Shown piece after piece: positions 55,105 to 62,772 of a stretch of 64,000 nt of DNA; the first letter of the stretch is position 1, and each line of letters starts with the position of its first letter. The notes under the pieces are model-generated. The model did no database searches. It was not told the DNA's origin and worked only from the letters and a program-made list of their open reading frames with translations. The DNA comes from an uncultured Alphaproteobacteria bacterium (GTDB lineage: Bacteria; Pseudomonadota; Alphaproteobacteria; Rhizobiales; Aestuariivirgaceae). The position numbers and the translations under genes were made by a program. The stretch lies in the NCBI GenBank assembly GCA_945957365.1, contig CAMFKI010000008.1:1-64000 (forward strand), given 5' to 3'.

Positions 55105-55120
55105 TTAACAGACCATTAAC
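55105..55120 (+). promoter_or_regulatory. CtrA-type site 2 in the candidate origin
   Basis: TTAACAGACCATTAAC is an exact TTAA-N7-TTAAC site. The four TTAA blocks of sites 1 and 2 start at 55084, 55095, 55105 and 55116, an 11-10-11 spacing on one helical face. Confidence 0.65.
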
Positions 55121-55293
55121 AAAGTGCAGCCAGAACCGGACATGCGAGTTTCCGGCGCGGTGCAGGCCATCTTGTCCACATGCGAGCGGCGCGCCCCTTG
55201 GCAGCGGCCAGATTGTGGACGAAGACAGGGAGAACCGGGTCTGATCCCCGGGGCCGTTGCACTTATCCAAGGCATCCACATTTCATCCACACC

Positions 55294-56130
55294 ATGTCAC
55301 AAGCCGGTTCACAGCGTTATTTCCACCTTCATCTCGTGTCGGACGCCACGGGTGAGACGCTGAATACGGTGGCCAAGGCTGCTGCTGCACAATATTCCGA
55401 TTTTCGTCCGATCGCCCATATCTACGCGTTGGTGCGCACACCCTCTCAGCTGAACCGCGCGCTCCGTGAAATCGAGGAGCAGCCCGGCATCGTGCTCTTC
55501 ACCCTGATCAACCCCGACATCCGCCGCCACCTCGAGGAACAATGCGAGGCGATGGGTGTGCCCTGTCTGTCGATCCTCGATCCCATCATTTCCATTCTCT
55601 CCCAATATCTCAATGCGACCTCGAGGCCGCAGGTCGGCGGCCAGCACGCGCTCAATTCCGATTACTTCCGCCGCATCGATGCGTTGAACTTCACCATGTC
55701 GCATGACGACGGCCAGAACATCGACGATCTCGAAAAGGCCGACGTGGTGATCCTCGGCGTCAGCCGTACCTCGAAGACACCAACCTCGATCTATCTTGCC
55801 CAGCGCGGCATTCGCACGGCGAATGTTCCCGTCGTGCCGGGGATTGCCGTGCCGCAGAAGCTGCTGAATCTGCAGGGACCCCTCATCGTCGGCCTCATCG
55901 CCAGCGCCGAGCGCATCGCACAGATCAGGCGGCACCGGCTTCTGTCGCTCAAGGAAAGCCGCTCGACCGACTACATCGATCCGCGCCAGATCACGGACGA
56001 GCTGATGATCATGAAGGCCCTGTGCTCGGGCAACGACTGGCCGATGATCGACGTGACCCGCCGCTCCGTCGAGGAGACCGCCGCCACGATCCTCAACATG
56101 GTTTCCGACAACAAGCGGCTCGACAAGTGA
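55294..56130 (+). CDS. ppsR: Pyruvate, phosphate dikinase / PEP synthase regulatory protein (DUF299)
   Basis: DUF299 proteins are ADP-dependent kinase/phosphorylases that switch PPDK or PEP synthase on and off. The 278-residue product has FHLHLVSDATGETLNTVAKA at the N-terminus, the P-loop GVSRTSKTPTSIYLA and PVVPGIAVPQKLL near the middle. The gene is also known as RP001 in the literature on alphaproteobacterial origins. The ATG at 55294 lacks a clear ribosome-binding site but overlaps the DnaA-like boxes. Confidence 0.93.
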   Translation: MSQAGSQRYFHLHLVSDATGETLNTVAKAAAAQYSDFRPIAHIYALVRTPSQLNRALREIEEQPGIVLFTLINPDIRRHLEEQCEAMGVPCLSILDPIISILSQYLNATSRPQVGGQHALNSDYFRRIDALNFTMSHDDGQNIDDLEKADVVILGVSRTSKTPTSIYLAQRGIRTANVPVVPGIAVPQKLLNLQGPLIVGLIASAERIAQIRRHRLLSLKESRSTDYIDPRQITDELMIMKALCSGNDWPMIDVTRRSVEETAATILNMVSDNKRLDK

Positions 56131-56131
56131 C

Positions 56132-56716
56132 ATGATCATACTTGCTTCCACCAGTGCCACGCGCCAGTCGATGCTGCGCACTGCAGGTCTCGACTTTTCA
56201 GCGGAATCTCCTTCGGTTGACGAGAAGGCCCTGGTTGCGCAAAACCCTCACTGGTCTCCACGCGAGACAGCGTTGCGGCTTGCCGAAGCCAAGGCTGTCG
56301 ATGTATCGCTTCGACACCCGGATGGGATGGTCATCGGCGCCGACCAGGTGCTGGCACTGGGCGACCGCATCTATGGCAAGCCCGTCGACCGAGCGCAGTG
56401 CCGCGAACAGCTGAAAGACTTGCGCGGCAGGCCACATGCCCTGATCTCTGCGGTGGCGCTTGCAGGCCATGGCAAGATCCTGTGGTCGCACACCGACCAG
56501 GCGACACTCACCATGCGGAATTGCAGCGATAGCTTCATCGAAGCCTATCTCGATGCCATCGGCGATGATTGCACCACGTCGGTAGGCGGTTACAAGATCG
56601 AGGGGCGGGGCGTTCAGCTGTTCCAGTCGGTGGTGGGCGATCACTTCACCATTCTGGGTTTGCCGCTGGTGCCCTTGCTGGAGCGGTTAAGGGTGGCTGG
56701 AGAGATCGCTGCATGA
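56132..56716 (+). CDS. maf: Maf-family nucleoside triphosphate pyrophosphatase
   Basis: Maf proteins hydrolyse non-canonical or canonical nucleoside triphosphates and can arrest division. The 194-residue product has the Maf signature ILASTSATRQSMLRTAGL at the start, VIGADQVLALGDRIYGKP, and GGYKIEGRGVQLFQ. It lies one base after ppsR and overlaps aroE by four bases. Confidence 0.93.
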   Translation: MIILASTSATRQSMLRTAGLDFSAESPSVDEKALVAQNPHWSPRETALRLAEAKAVDVSLRHPDGMVIGADQVLALGDRIYGKPVDRAQCREQLKDLRGRPHALISAVALAGHGKILWSHTDQATLTMRNCSDSFIEAYLDAIGDDCTTSVGGYKIEGRGVQLFQSVVGDHFTILGLPLVPLLERLRVAGEIAA

Positions 56717-57552
56717 TCAGGTCCTGTGTCATCGGCTGGCCGATCAGCCATTCGCGTTCGCCCATCATTCACGGCTACTGGCTGCGGAAATATGGGATCG
56801 CGGGCAGCTATATGCGTCAGCCGGTGGCGCCTGAAGCACTTGCAAACTTCCTGTCGGAACTCGGTGCCTCGGGCTTTGCCGGCTGCAACGTCACGCTGCC
56901 GCACAAGGAAGCGGCTTTCGCCCTGGTGACGCGCGCCGATGAGTCGACAGAGCGCCTCGGTGCCGTCAACACCATTTATCTGCGTGATGGACGGACACTC
57001 GGCACCAACACGGATGGGGAAGGCTTCATCAACAGCCTGAAACAGTCCGTTCCCGGACTGTCGCTGGGCGGTACGCGCGCAATGATGCTCGGAGCGGGTG
57101 GTGCCTCCCTGGCGGTGGTGAACGCGCTTCTCGAACAAGGCGTGGAAGAACTCGTCGTCGCCAACCGCACGCTCGAACGGACCGAACAGCTGCGCCGCCG
57201 GTTTGGTACAAGGGTCAAACCCCTTGCCTGGGAGCGGGCCGGAGACCAGCTCGGCGACTGCAGCCTGCTGGTCAACACCACGTCCCTCGGCATGAAGGGC
57301 CAGCCAGACCTGCAGCTCGACCTGTCGCGTCTCGCTGTCGACACAGTGGTCGCCGACATCGTCTACACGCCACTGCGCACCCAATTGCTGAGTGACGCCG
57401 CCAGCCGCGGCAACCAGGTTGTCGAAGGTCTCGGCATGCTGCTGCATCAGGCCGTTCGCGGCTTCTCATTGTGGTTCGGGGTGACACCGGAGGTGACGCC
57501 GGAGCTCCACGATCTGGTCGCTCGCGATATCGATCCGGAGTACTGCCGTTGA
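56713..57552 (+). CDS. aroE: Shikimate dehydrogenase
   Basis: AroE reduces 3-dehydroshikimate to shikimate. The 279-residue product has the substrate-binding HSRSPIIHGYW, the catalytic Lys in NVTLPHKEAAF, NTDGEGFINS, and the NADP fold MLGAGGASLAVVNALLE. ATG 56713 overlaps the maf stop. Confidence 0.95.
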   Translation: MIRSCVIGWPISHSRSPIIHGYWLRKYGIAGSYMRQPVAPEALANFLSELGASGFAGCNVTLPHKEAAFALVTRADESTERLGAVNTIYLRDGRTLGTNTDGEGFINSLKQSVPGLSLGGTRAMMLGAGGASLAVVNALLEQGVEELVVANRTLERTEQLRRRFGTRVKPLAWERAGDQLGDCSLLVNTTSLGMKGQPDLQLDLSRLAVDTVVADIVYTPLRTQLLSDAASRGNQVVEGLGMLLHQAVRGFSLWFGVTPEVTPELHDLVARDIDPEYCR

Positions 57553-58151
57553 TTATCGCTGCCCTGACAGGCTCGATCGCCATGGGCAAGAGCGAGACGG
57601 CGCGGATGTTCGCTGCCCGCGGCGTTCCCGTCTTCGACAGTGACGCGGCGGTTCATGAACTCTATGCGCCAGGCGGAGCGGCCGTCGAACCCTTGCGCGC
57701 GCTGGTGCCCGGGGCGATTGCCGATGGCCGGATCGACCGGAGCAGGCTCGGGGCATTCGTGCAGGCCGATCCGCTGCTTCTCGGCAAGATCGAAGCAGTC
57801 GTGCATCCCCTCGTCAGGGCCCGGCAGAAGGCATTCCTGGCGGCGGCGGCAGAGCATTCCGACCTCGCCGTGCTCGACATACCACTGCTGTTCGAGACCG
57901 GCCGCCAGGGAGAGGTGGACGTGGTGATCGTCGTCTCGGCGACGCCGGAGCTTCAGCGCGCACGGGCTCTGGCACGGCCGGGGATGACGCCCGAAAAGCT
58001 CGACTTCATCCTGTCGCGCCAGATGCCTGATGCGGAGAAGCGCGCGCGTGCCGATTATGTGATAGAGACGTCCGTCAGCCTTGCCGAAACGGCGCGCGAG
58101 GTCGATCGGGTGATCGCCGAAATCCGGGCGAAAGGAAAAGCGACGGCATGA
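57549..58151 (+). CDS. coaE: Dephospho-CoA kinase
   Basis: CoaE phosphorylates dephospho-CoA in the last step of coenzyme A synthesis. The 200-residue product has the P-loop [19 protein letters not shown] and [11 protein letters not shown] typical of CoaE. The start is TTG within the TTGA overlap with the aroE stop; no other start fits the P-loop position. It overlaps dnaQ by four bases. Confidence 0.93.
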   Translation: MIIAALTGSIAMGKSETARMFAARGVPVFDSDAAVHELYAPGGAAVEPLRALVPGAIADGRIDRSRLGAFVQADPLLLGKIEAVVHPLVRARQKAFLAAAAEHSDLAVLDIPLLFETGRQGEVDVVIVVSATPELQRARALARPGMTPEKLDFILSRQMPDAEKRARADYVIETSVSLAETAREVDRVIAEIRAKGKATA

Positions 58152-58837
58152 GCCGGGAAATCATCCTCGATACCGAAACCACCGGCCTCGATCCGGCGAC
58201 CGGCGACCGCATCGTCGAAATCGGCGCCGTGGAACTCATCAATCATCTGCCAACCGGCAATACCTTCCACGTCTACATCAATCCCGAGCGCGACATGCCG
58301 CGGGAGGCAGAAGCCGTGCATGGCCTGTCGAGCGCCTTCCTGCGGGACAAGCCCGTGTTCTCGGCCATCGCACAGGAGTTTCTCGACTTCATCGGCGATG
58401 CTGTGCTGATCATTCACAACGCCAGCTTCGACATGGCTTTCATCAACGCCGAGCTGGGGTTTCTGCGGCGGCCATCGATCCCGCCCGAGCGCGTCGTCGA
58501 CACGCTGCATATTGCCCGGCAGAAGCATCCCGGTGCCGCCAACAGCCTCGACGCGCTGTGCCGCCGCTACGGCATCGACAACAGCCGGCGCACCAAGCAC
58601 GGTGCCTTGCTCGATTCGGAACTGCTGGCGGAGGTCTATCTCGAACTCATCGGGGGGCGCCAGACAGCCCTCATCCTCGAGGCGTCCGTGGCCAAGAAAG
58701 CGGTGGCAGCGGTCGCGGCGCACGTTGCGATGCAGCGCCCTGTTCCGCTGCCGCCCCGGCTCACCGATGACGAACGCGCCGCCCATGCCGCCTTCGTGGC
58801 GGCTCTGGGCGAGAACGCGATCTGGAAGCAGGCCTGA
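58148..58837 (+). CDS. dnaQ: DNA polymerase III epsilon subunit (proofreading exonuclease)
   Basis: DnaQ is the 3'-5' exonuclease subunit of DNA polymerase III. The 229-residue product has Exo[10 protein letters not shown], Exo[16 protein letters not shown] and the ExoIII-region [18 protein letters not shown]. The C-terminal tail has the binding region for the alpha subunit. It is the last plus-strand gene of the ppsR-maf-aroE-coaE-dnaQ operon. Confidence 0.95.
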   Translation: MSREIILDTETTGLDPATGDRIVEIGAVELINHLPTGNTFHVYINPERDMPREAEAVHGLSSAFLRDKPVFSAIAQEFLDFIGDAVLIIHNASFDMAFINAELGFLRRPSIPPERVVDTLHIARQKHPGAANSLDALCRRYGIDNSRRTKHGALLDSELLAEVYLELIGGRQTALILEASVAKKAVAAVAAHVAMQRPVPLPPRLTDDERAAHAAFVAALGENAIWKQA

Positions 58838-58852
58838 ACGAAATCAGGCCTG
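58829..58852. terminator. Convergent hairpin overlapping both stop codons
   Basis: CAGGCCTGA and TCAGGCCTG form a perfect nine-base stem with a six-base loop (ACGAAA). The left arm contains the dnaQ stop and the right arm the secB stop, so one hairpin serves both convergent genes. Confidence 0.65.
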
Positions 58853-59362
58853 TCCCACCGTCTGCTGCTGCATGCGGCGCTGATACATCGCGGCAAAGTC
58901 GATGGGGTCGAGCAGCAGGGGTGGGAAGCCTCCATTGCGGGTCGCATCGGCGAGGATCTGCCGGGCAAACGGGAACAGCAGGCGCGGGCACTCGATGAGG
59001 ACTGCAGGATGCAGGAGCTGCTGGGGAAAGTTTTCCAGCCGGAAGGTGCCGGCGTAGATGATTTCCGCCGCGAAGGCGACCTTGTCCTGCGCGGTGGCCT
59101 TGGCCTCGAGGTGCAGTTCGACCTCGAAGTCGTTGGCGGCCAGCGGCCTGGCGTTCACATTGACGGAAATGCCGATGTCGGGCTGGCCCTCCTGCGAGAG
59201 AGACTGCGGAGCGTTCGGATTTTCGAAGCTCAGGTCTTTCAGGTACTGGCCAAGGATGCGCAGCGAAGGCTGCTCCTGGGGTGTCTGGCCGGCATCGCCG
59301 GTGGCGGCCGAACCGTTTTCGGCGGCTTGCGGCGGGGCGTCGGATTTCGGAGCGTTGGACAT
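58844..59362 (-). CDS. secB: Protein-export chaperone SecB
   Basis: SecB keeps precursors unfolded for SecA. The 172-residue product has the SecB core (LRILGQYLKDLSFENPN, then GISVNVNARPL and FEVELHLEAKA) and ends FAAMYQRRMQQQ. The N-terminal 35 residues are disordered. ATG 59362 (with AGAGG about six bases upstream) is preferred; 59365 is also ATG. Confidence 0.95.
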   Translation of the reverse strand: MSNAPKSDAPPQAAENGSAATGDAGQTPQEQPSLRILGQYLKDLSFENPNAPQSLSQEGQPDIGISVNVNARPLAANDFEVELHLEAKATAQDKVAFAAEIIYAGTFRLENFPQQLLHPAVLIECPRLLFPFARQILADATRNGGFPPLLLDPIDFAAMYQRRMQQQTVGQA

Positions 59363-59437
59363 CATTGGCCTCTTTCTGGGATCGGCCCTCGCTAACATGT
59401 GGCTTTCGGGCCTGCAAGCCGGGAGCGACGGCGCGCC

Positions 59438-59890
59438 TCAGCCTCGCCGACCGTCGGGGGGCTCGATGTCCCCGCTGATCTCCACCGCCTCAACCTCGAT
59501 GACCCCGTCGAAGCGACCCGCACCTGCCGGCCGAGCCTGATAGGTATCGACCCTCAACTTCGATCCGATCCAGCGCTGCAGCGGGGGCAGGAACAGCAGC
59601 AATCCAATCAGGTCGCTGAAAAAGCCCGGCAGGAGGAAGAGCAAGCCGGAGGCGGCCCGGGCCGCTGCCTGGCCACCGAGACCCCTGAGCGGCGCTGCCG
59701 TCTGCACCGGCGCGCGCAAGGCTTGTGCCAGGCTCATGCCGGCGGACTTGATGGTCCGGATGCCGAACATGGCGCCCAGCGCCATGAGCAGCAGCGTCGG
59801 AATGACCCCGATGAGCTGACCCACCCAGATGATGGAGGCGATCTCGGCCGTGATCGCCGCGAGGAACAGCAGGGGAAGGTAGCGCGTCAT
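59438..59890 (-). CDS. fxsA: FxsA-family membrane protein
   Basis: FxsA family proteins are small inner-membrane proteins named for F-plasmid exclusion of phage T7. The 150-residue product has three to four hydrophobic segments (LLFLAAITAEIASIIWVG, LIGVIPTLLLMALGAMFG, LLFLLPGFFSDLIGLLLFLP), the last being the family hallmark. It is divergent from the Tim44-like gene. Confidence 0.88.
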   Translation of the reverse strand: MTRYLPLLFLAAITAEIASIIWVGQLIGVIPTLLLMALGAMFGIRTIKSAGMSLAQALRAPVQTAAPLRGLGGQAAARAASGLLFLLPGFFSDLIGLLLFLPPLQRWIGSKLRVDTYQARPAGAGRFDGVIEVEAVEISGDIEPPDGRRG

Positions 59891-59913
59891 CGGCTTCGAA
59901 CTGTCCTTTGGCC

Positions 59914-59943
59914 TTGGAGCATGAGGGGCAGACCTATATATAG
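59914..59943 (+). promoter_or_regulatory. Putative divergent promoter region (fxsA / Tim44-like)
   Basis: The palindrome CTATATATAG (59934-59943) lies in the 123-base divergent gap. On the plus strand TTGGAG (59914-59919) is 17 bases from TATATA (59937-59942). The -35 is poor. Confidence 0.4.
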
Positions 59944-60013
59944 TGGGCACTGCCCCGCGGCACCAACCCGCCACGGGTGATCACCCCCTGGGCGCCACCA
60001 ACTGGTTGATGGA

Positions 60014-60721
60014 ATGAGTTTTGATCCACTGAACATCCTCCTCATTGCCGTGGCCCTCGTGGTGTTCTGGCGACTGAGATCTGTCCTGGGTACCCGAACC
60101 GGCACTGAGAAGCCTCCCTTTGACCTGTTCGGCTCGAAGCAGCCCGGTGCGCAGGATGCTGCAGGCACGGTCGTCCGCCTTCCCGAATCGCCACCTGTCC
60201 CCGCCAACGACGCCGGCGACCGGGATCCTCCGCCGCCAATCTGGAAAGGCTATGCCGAGGAGGGCTCGCCCCTCGCGTCCACCCTGGTGAAGATGGCCGA
60301 GGGCGATGCCACCTTCACGCCCAAGGCCTTCGTCGAGGGTGCGAAAGTCGCCTATGAGATGATCATCGAGGCCTTTGCCAAGGGTGACAAGACGGCTCTG
60401 AAGAACCTTCTCTCGAAGGAGGTTTTCGACGGCTTTTCGAAAGTCATCGACAGCCGCGTGAGCCAGGGGCAGCGTGTCGACTCGCGATTTGTCGGCATCG
60501 ACAAGGCCACCATCCAGGAAGCCAATCTCACCGGCCGCAAGGCGTCGATCACAATGCAGTTCGTCAGCGAACTCATCTCGGCGACCTATGACAGGGCGGG
60601 TCAGGTGATCGACGGCGATCCCAAGGAAATCCGTCAGGTGACCGACGTCTGGACCTTCGAGCGCGACGTCGGCTCGCGCGACCCCAACTGGAAGCTGGTG
60701 GCCACAGAGGCCCCGGCCTAA
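60014..60721 (+). CDS. Tim44-like domain protein (TimA-type)
   Basis: The 235-residue product has an N-terminal membrane helix (about residues 7-22) and a Tim44-like domain from about residue 80 (KAFVEGAKVAYEMIIEAFAK, LLSKEVFDGFSKVIDSR, TDVWTFERDVGSRDPNWKL). Related proteins in Caulobacter (TimA) have been linked to membrane complexes. A role in protein transport is inferred from homology to mitochondrial Tim44. mltA follows after 16 bases. Confidence 0.88.
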   Translation: MSFDPLNILLIAVALVVFWRLRSVLGTRTGTEKPPFDLFGSKQPGAQDAAGTVVRLPESPPVPANDAGDRDPPPPIWKGYAEEGSPLASTLVKMAEGDATFTPKAFVEGAKVAYEMIIEAFAKGDKTALKNLLSKEVFDGFSKVIDSRVSQGQRVDSRFVGIDKATIQEANLTGRKASITMQFVSELISATYDRAGQVIDGDPKEIRQVTDVWTFERDVGSRDPNWKLVATEAPA

Positions 60722-60737
60722 CCGCGGCCGCCGCGGC

Positions 60738-61835
60738 ATGGTCAACGATCTATCGCAGGTGAGCTTCGCCGGTCTCGCTGGCTGGAACGGCCATGATCAC
60801 GATGTCGCGCGCGATGCCTTCCGCCGTTCCTGCCGCGAAATGCTGGAGCAGGGTTCGGGCTTCAAACGGCCGGTGCATTATGGCGGCAGCCCGCGTTCCT
60901 GGCGCAGCACGTGCCTCGCTGCCTTCGAGGCTGGATCCGCCCGGACCTATTTCGAAACACAGTTCCGCGCCTACCGTGTCCATGACCGCGAAAGGCCGGA
61001 AGGGCTGTTCACCGGCTATTTCGAGCCGGAGGTGGACGGCAGCCGCCACCGCAGCCCGGTCTTCGCTGTGCCGATCTACCGCCGTCCGCCCGATCTCGTG
61101 ACATTCCGCGAGGGCGAGGCCGCAGGCACCGGCCTCGGCTATGGCCGGCTCGTCGACGGGGCGCCGGCGCCATATTTCACGCGCCGCGAGATCGAGACCG
61201 GCGCCCTCGCCGGCAAGGGCCTCGAACTCGTCTGGCTCAAGGATTGGGCCGATGCCTTCTTCGTCCAGATCCAGGGGTCTGGCCGGGTGCGGCTGGCCGA
61301 GGGCGGCACGATGCGGCTGTCCTATGCGGCCAAGTCGGGCCTGCCCTATACTGGGATCGGCGGCTTGCTCGTCAAGCGGGGCGTGCTGAATGCCGATGCC
61401 ATGTCGATGCAGGCGATCCGCAGCTGGATGGCGAAACACCCCGATGCGGCACGCCAGCTGATGTGGGAGAATCAGTCCTTCGTGTTTTTCCGCGAGGTCG
61501 ACCTCGAAGTGCCCGGACTCGGCGCCTTGGGTGCCCAGCACGTCCAGCTGACGCCGCGCCGCAGCCTGGCGGTCGACCGGTCGCTGTGGACGTTCGGAAC
61601 GCCGGTGTGGCTGGAAACGTCGGCTCCCCTCGGCACGGACCATTCGCTTACCGCCTTCCGGCAGCTGCTCATCGCCCAGGACACCGGCAGTGCCATCAGA
61701 GGTTTGGCCAGGGGCGACGTCTACTGGGGCTTCGGCGAAGCGGCCGGCCGGGTGGCAGGGCCAATGAAGAGCCCTGGCGAGATGACCGTGCTGCTTCCAT
61801 TCGAAGTGGCCGAGGAACTGGGCCTGCCGCGATGA
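60738..61835 (+). CDS. mltA: Membrane-bound lytic murein transglycosylase A (MltA)
   Basis: MltA cleaves peptidoglycan to 1,6-anhydro products. The 365-residue product has the MltA domain (GLFTGYFEPEVDGSR, RREIETGALAGKGLELVWLK) and the C-terminal 3D domain (LIAQDTGSAIRGLARGDVYW with Asp residues). No signal peptide or lipobox is seen at the chosen ATG. It overlaps the smr-domain gene by four bases. Confidence 0.9.
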   Translation: MVNDLSQVSFAGLAGWNGHDHDVARDAFRRSCREMLEQGSGFKRPVHYGGSPRSWRSTCLAAFEAGSARTYFETQFRAYRVHDRERPEGLFTGYFEPEVDGSRHRSPVFAVPIYRRPPDLVTFREGEAAGTGLGYGRLVDGAPAPYFTRREIETGALAGKGLELVWLKDWADAFFVQIQGSGRVRLAEGGTMRLSYAAKSGLPYTGIGGLLVKRGVLNADAMSMQAIRSWMAKHPDAARQLMWENQSFVFFREVDLEVPGLGALGAQHVQLTPRRSLAVDRSLWTFGTPVWLETSAPLGTDHSLTAFRQLLIAQDTGSAIRGLARGDVYWGFGEAAGRVAGPMKSPGEMTVLLPFEVAEELGLPR

Positions 61836-62404
61836 GCCGCAAGCCGCCGGATTACGAGTTGTGGCTGGAGACGGCACGAACCATCAAGCCGCTGCGCGTT
61901 CGCTCGCGCGCCGCTGCCGCCAAGCCTCCTGCGGGGAAGGTGTCGTCCAAGAAGCAGGTCAGCCTGCCTTCGCAACCCCATGTGCATGTGCCCACGCCCC
62001 TGCACAAGGCTCCGCCGCAGATCACCGGCCTCGACCGGCGCACCACGCAGAAACTCACCCGCGGCCAGGTGGACATCGAGCGCCGTCTCGACCTGCACGG
62101 CACCGGCATCGAAATGGCGCGCGTCAATCTGCTGGGTTTCCTGCGCGATGCCCAGGCGACGGGCACGCGCAACGTTCTGATCATCACCGGCAAGGGCGCC
62201 TCGCCCTTCTCGCGGCATACGCTGCATGGCGCCGACCACTTTCATGCCCCGGAACGCGCCGGTCGGCTGCGCCGCCTGGTGACCGAATGGTTCCACGAAC
62301 CGGAATTCAGGACGCTTGTCGCCGGGTTCCAGCCTGCGCATCCGAAACACGGCGGGGGCGGCGCCTATTACGTCCGTGTACGGCGGATCCGGGACGAGCG
62401 ATGA
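61832..62404 (+). CDS. Smr-domain protein
   Basis: The 190-residue product has a basic N-terminal region and a C-terminal Smr domain with RRLDLHGTGIEMARVNLLGF and VLIITGKG; the LDxH and TGxG motifs are those of MutS2-type endonuclease domains. Short Smr proteins of this type are linked to RNA or ribosome quality control in other bacteria. Four-base overlaps on each side. Confidence 0.88.
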   Translation: MSRKPPDYELWLETARTIKPLRVRSRAAAAKPPAGKVSSKKQVSLPSQPHVHVPTPLHKAPPQITGLDRRTTQKLTRGQVDIERRLDLHGTGIEMARVNLLGFLRDAQATGTRNVLIITGKGASPFSRHTLHGADHFHAPERAGRLRRLVTEWFHEPEFRTLVAGFQPAHPKHGGGGAYYVRVRRIRDER

Positions 62405-62772
62405 CGCCCTTCGGTGAAAGGATGCGCAGGCTGCGCACCGAGCGTGGCGTCACGCTGAAGGAGATGGCCGAGGCGCTGGGCGTATCCTCTGCCTACCTCT
62501 CAGCCCTCGAGCACGGCAAGCGTGGGCGGCCCGGCTGGCACCTCATCCAGCGCATCCTAGCCTTCTTCAACATCATCTGGGACGAAGCGGACGAGGTTGT
62601 GCGGCTCGCCCGCATCTCGCATCCGCGCATCACAATCGACACTTCGGGCCTCAATCCGAAGGCCACCGAACTTGCCAACCGCCTGGCGGACGAAATCGGC
62701 AAGCTTGATCCCGCCGTTCTCGATGAACTCCTCGTCCTGCTGGGCCGACGGAAGCAAAAGCCTAAAGGATGA
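62401..62772 (+). CDS. XRE-family helix-turn-helix regulator
   Basis: The 123-residue product has a HTH_XRE domain (residues 1-65: [37 protein letters not shown]) and a helical C-terminal region ([20 protein letters not shown]) probably for dimerisation. Its target is unknown. It is coupled to the Smr gene. The stop overlaps the convergent hslU 3' end by 11 bases. Confidence 0.9.
   Translation: MTPFGERMRRLRTERGVTLKEMAEALGVSSAYLSALEHGKRGRPGWHLIQRILAFFNIIWDEADEVVRLARISHPRITIDTSGLNPKATELANRLADEIGKLDPAVLDELLVLLGRRKQKPKG

Larger units (their letters stand above)
54972..55293. other. Candidate chromosomal replication origin (oriC) between hemE and ppsR
   Basis: This 322-base gap holds no gene. 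It contains an AT-rich patch at 55081-55125 with two phased CtrA-type sites, and several DnaA-box-like 9-mers: TCGTCCACA (55034-55042), TTGTCCACA (55172-55180), TCGTCCACA (minus strand, 55214-55222), TTATCCAAG (55263-55271), GCATCCACA (55272-55280) and TCATCCACA (55283-55291). None equals TTATCCACA exactly; each has one or two mismatches. The genes switch from minus to plus here, and parABS is close by. The Caulobacter origin lies beside hemE. Not experimentally shown for this sequence. Confidence 0.7.
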
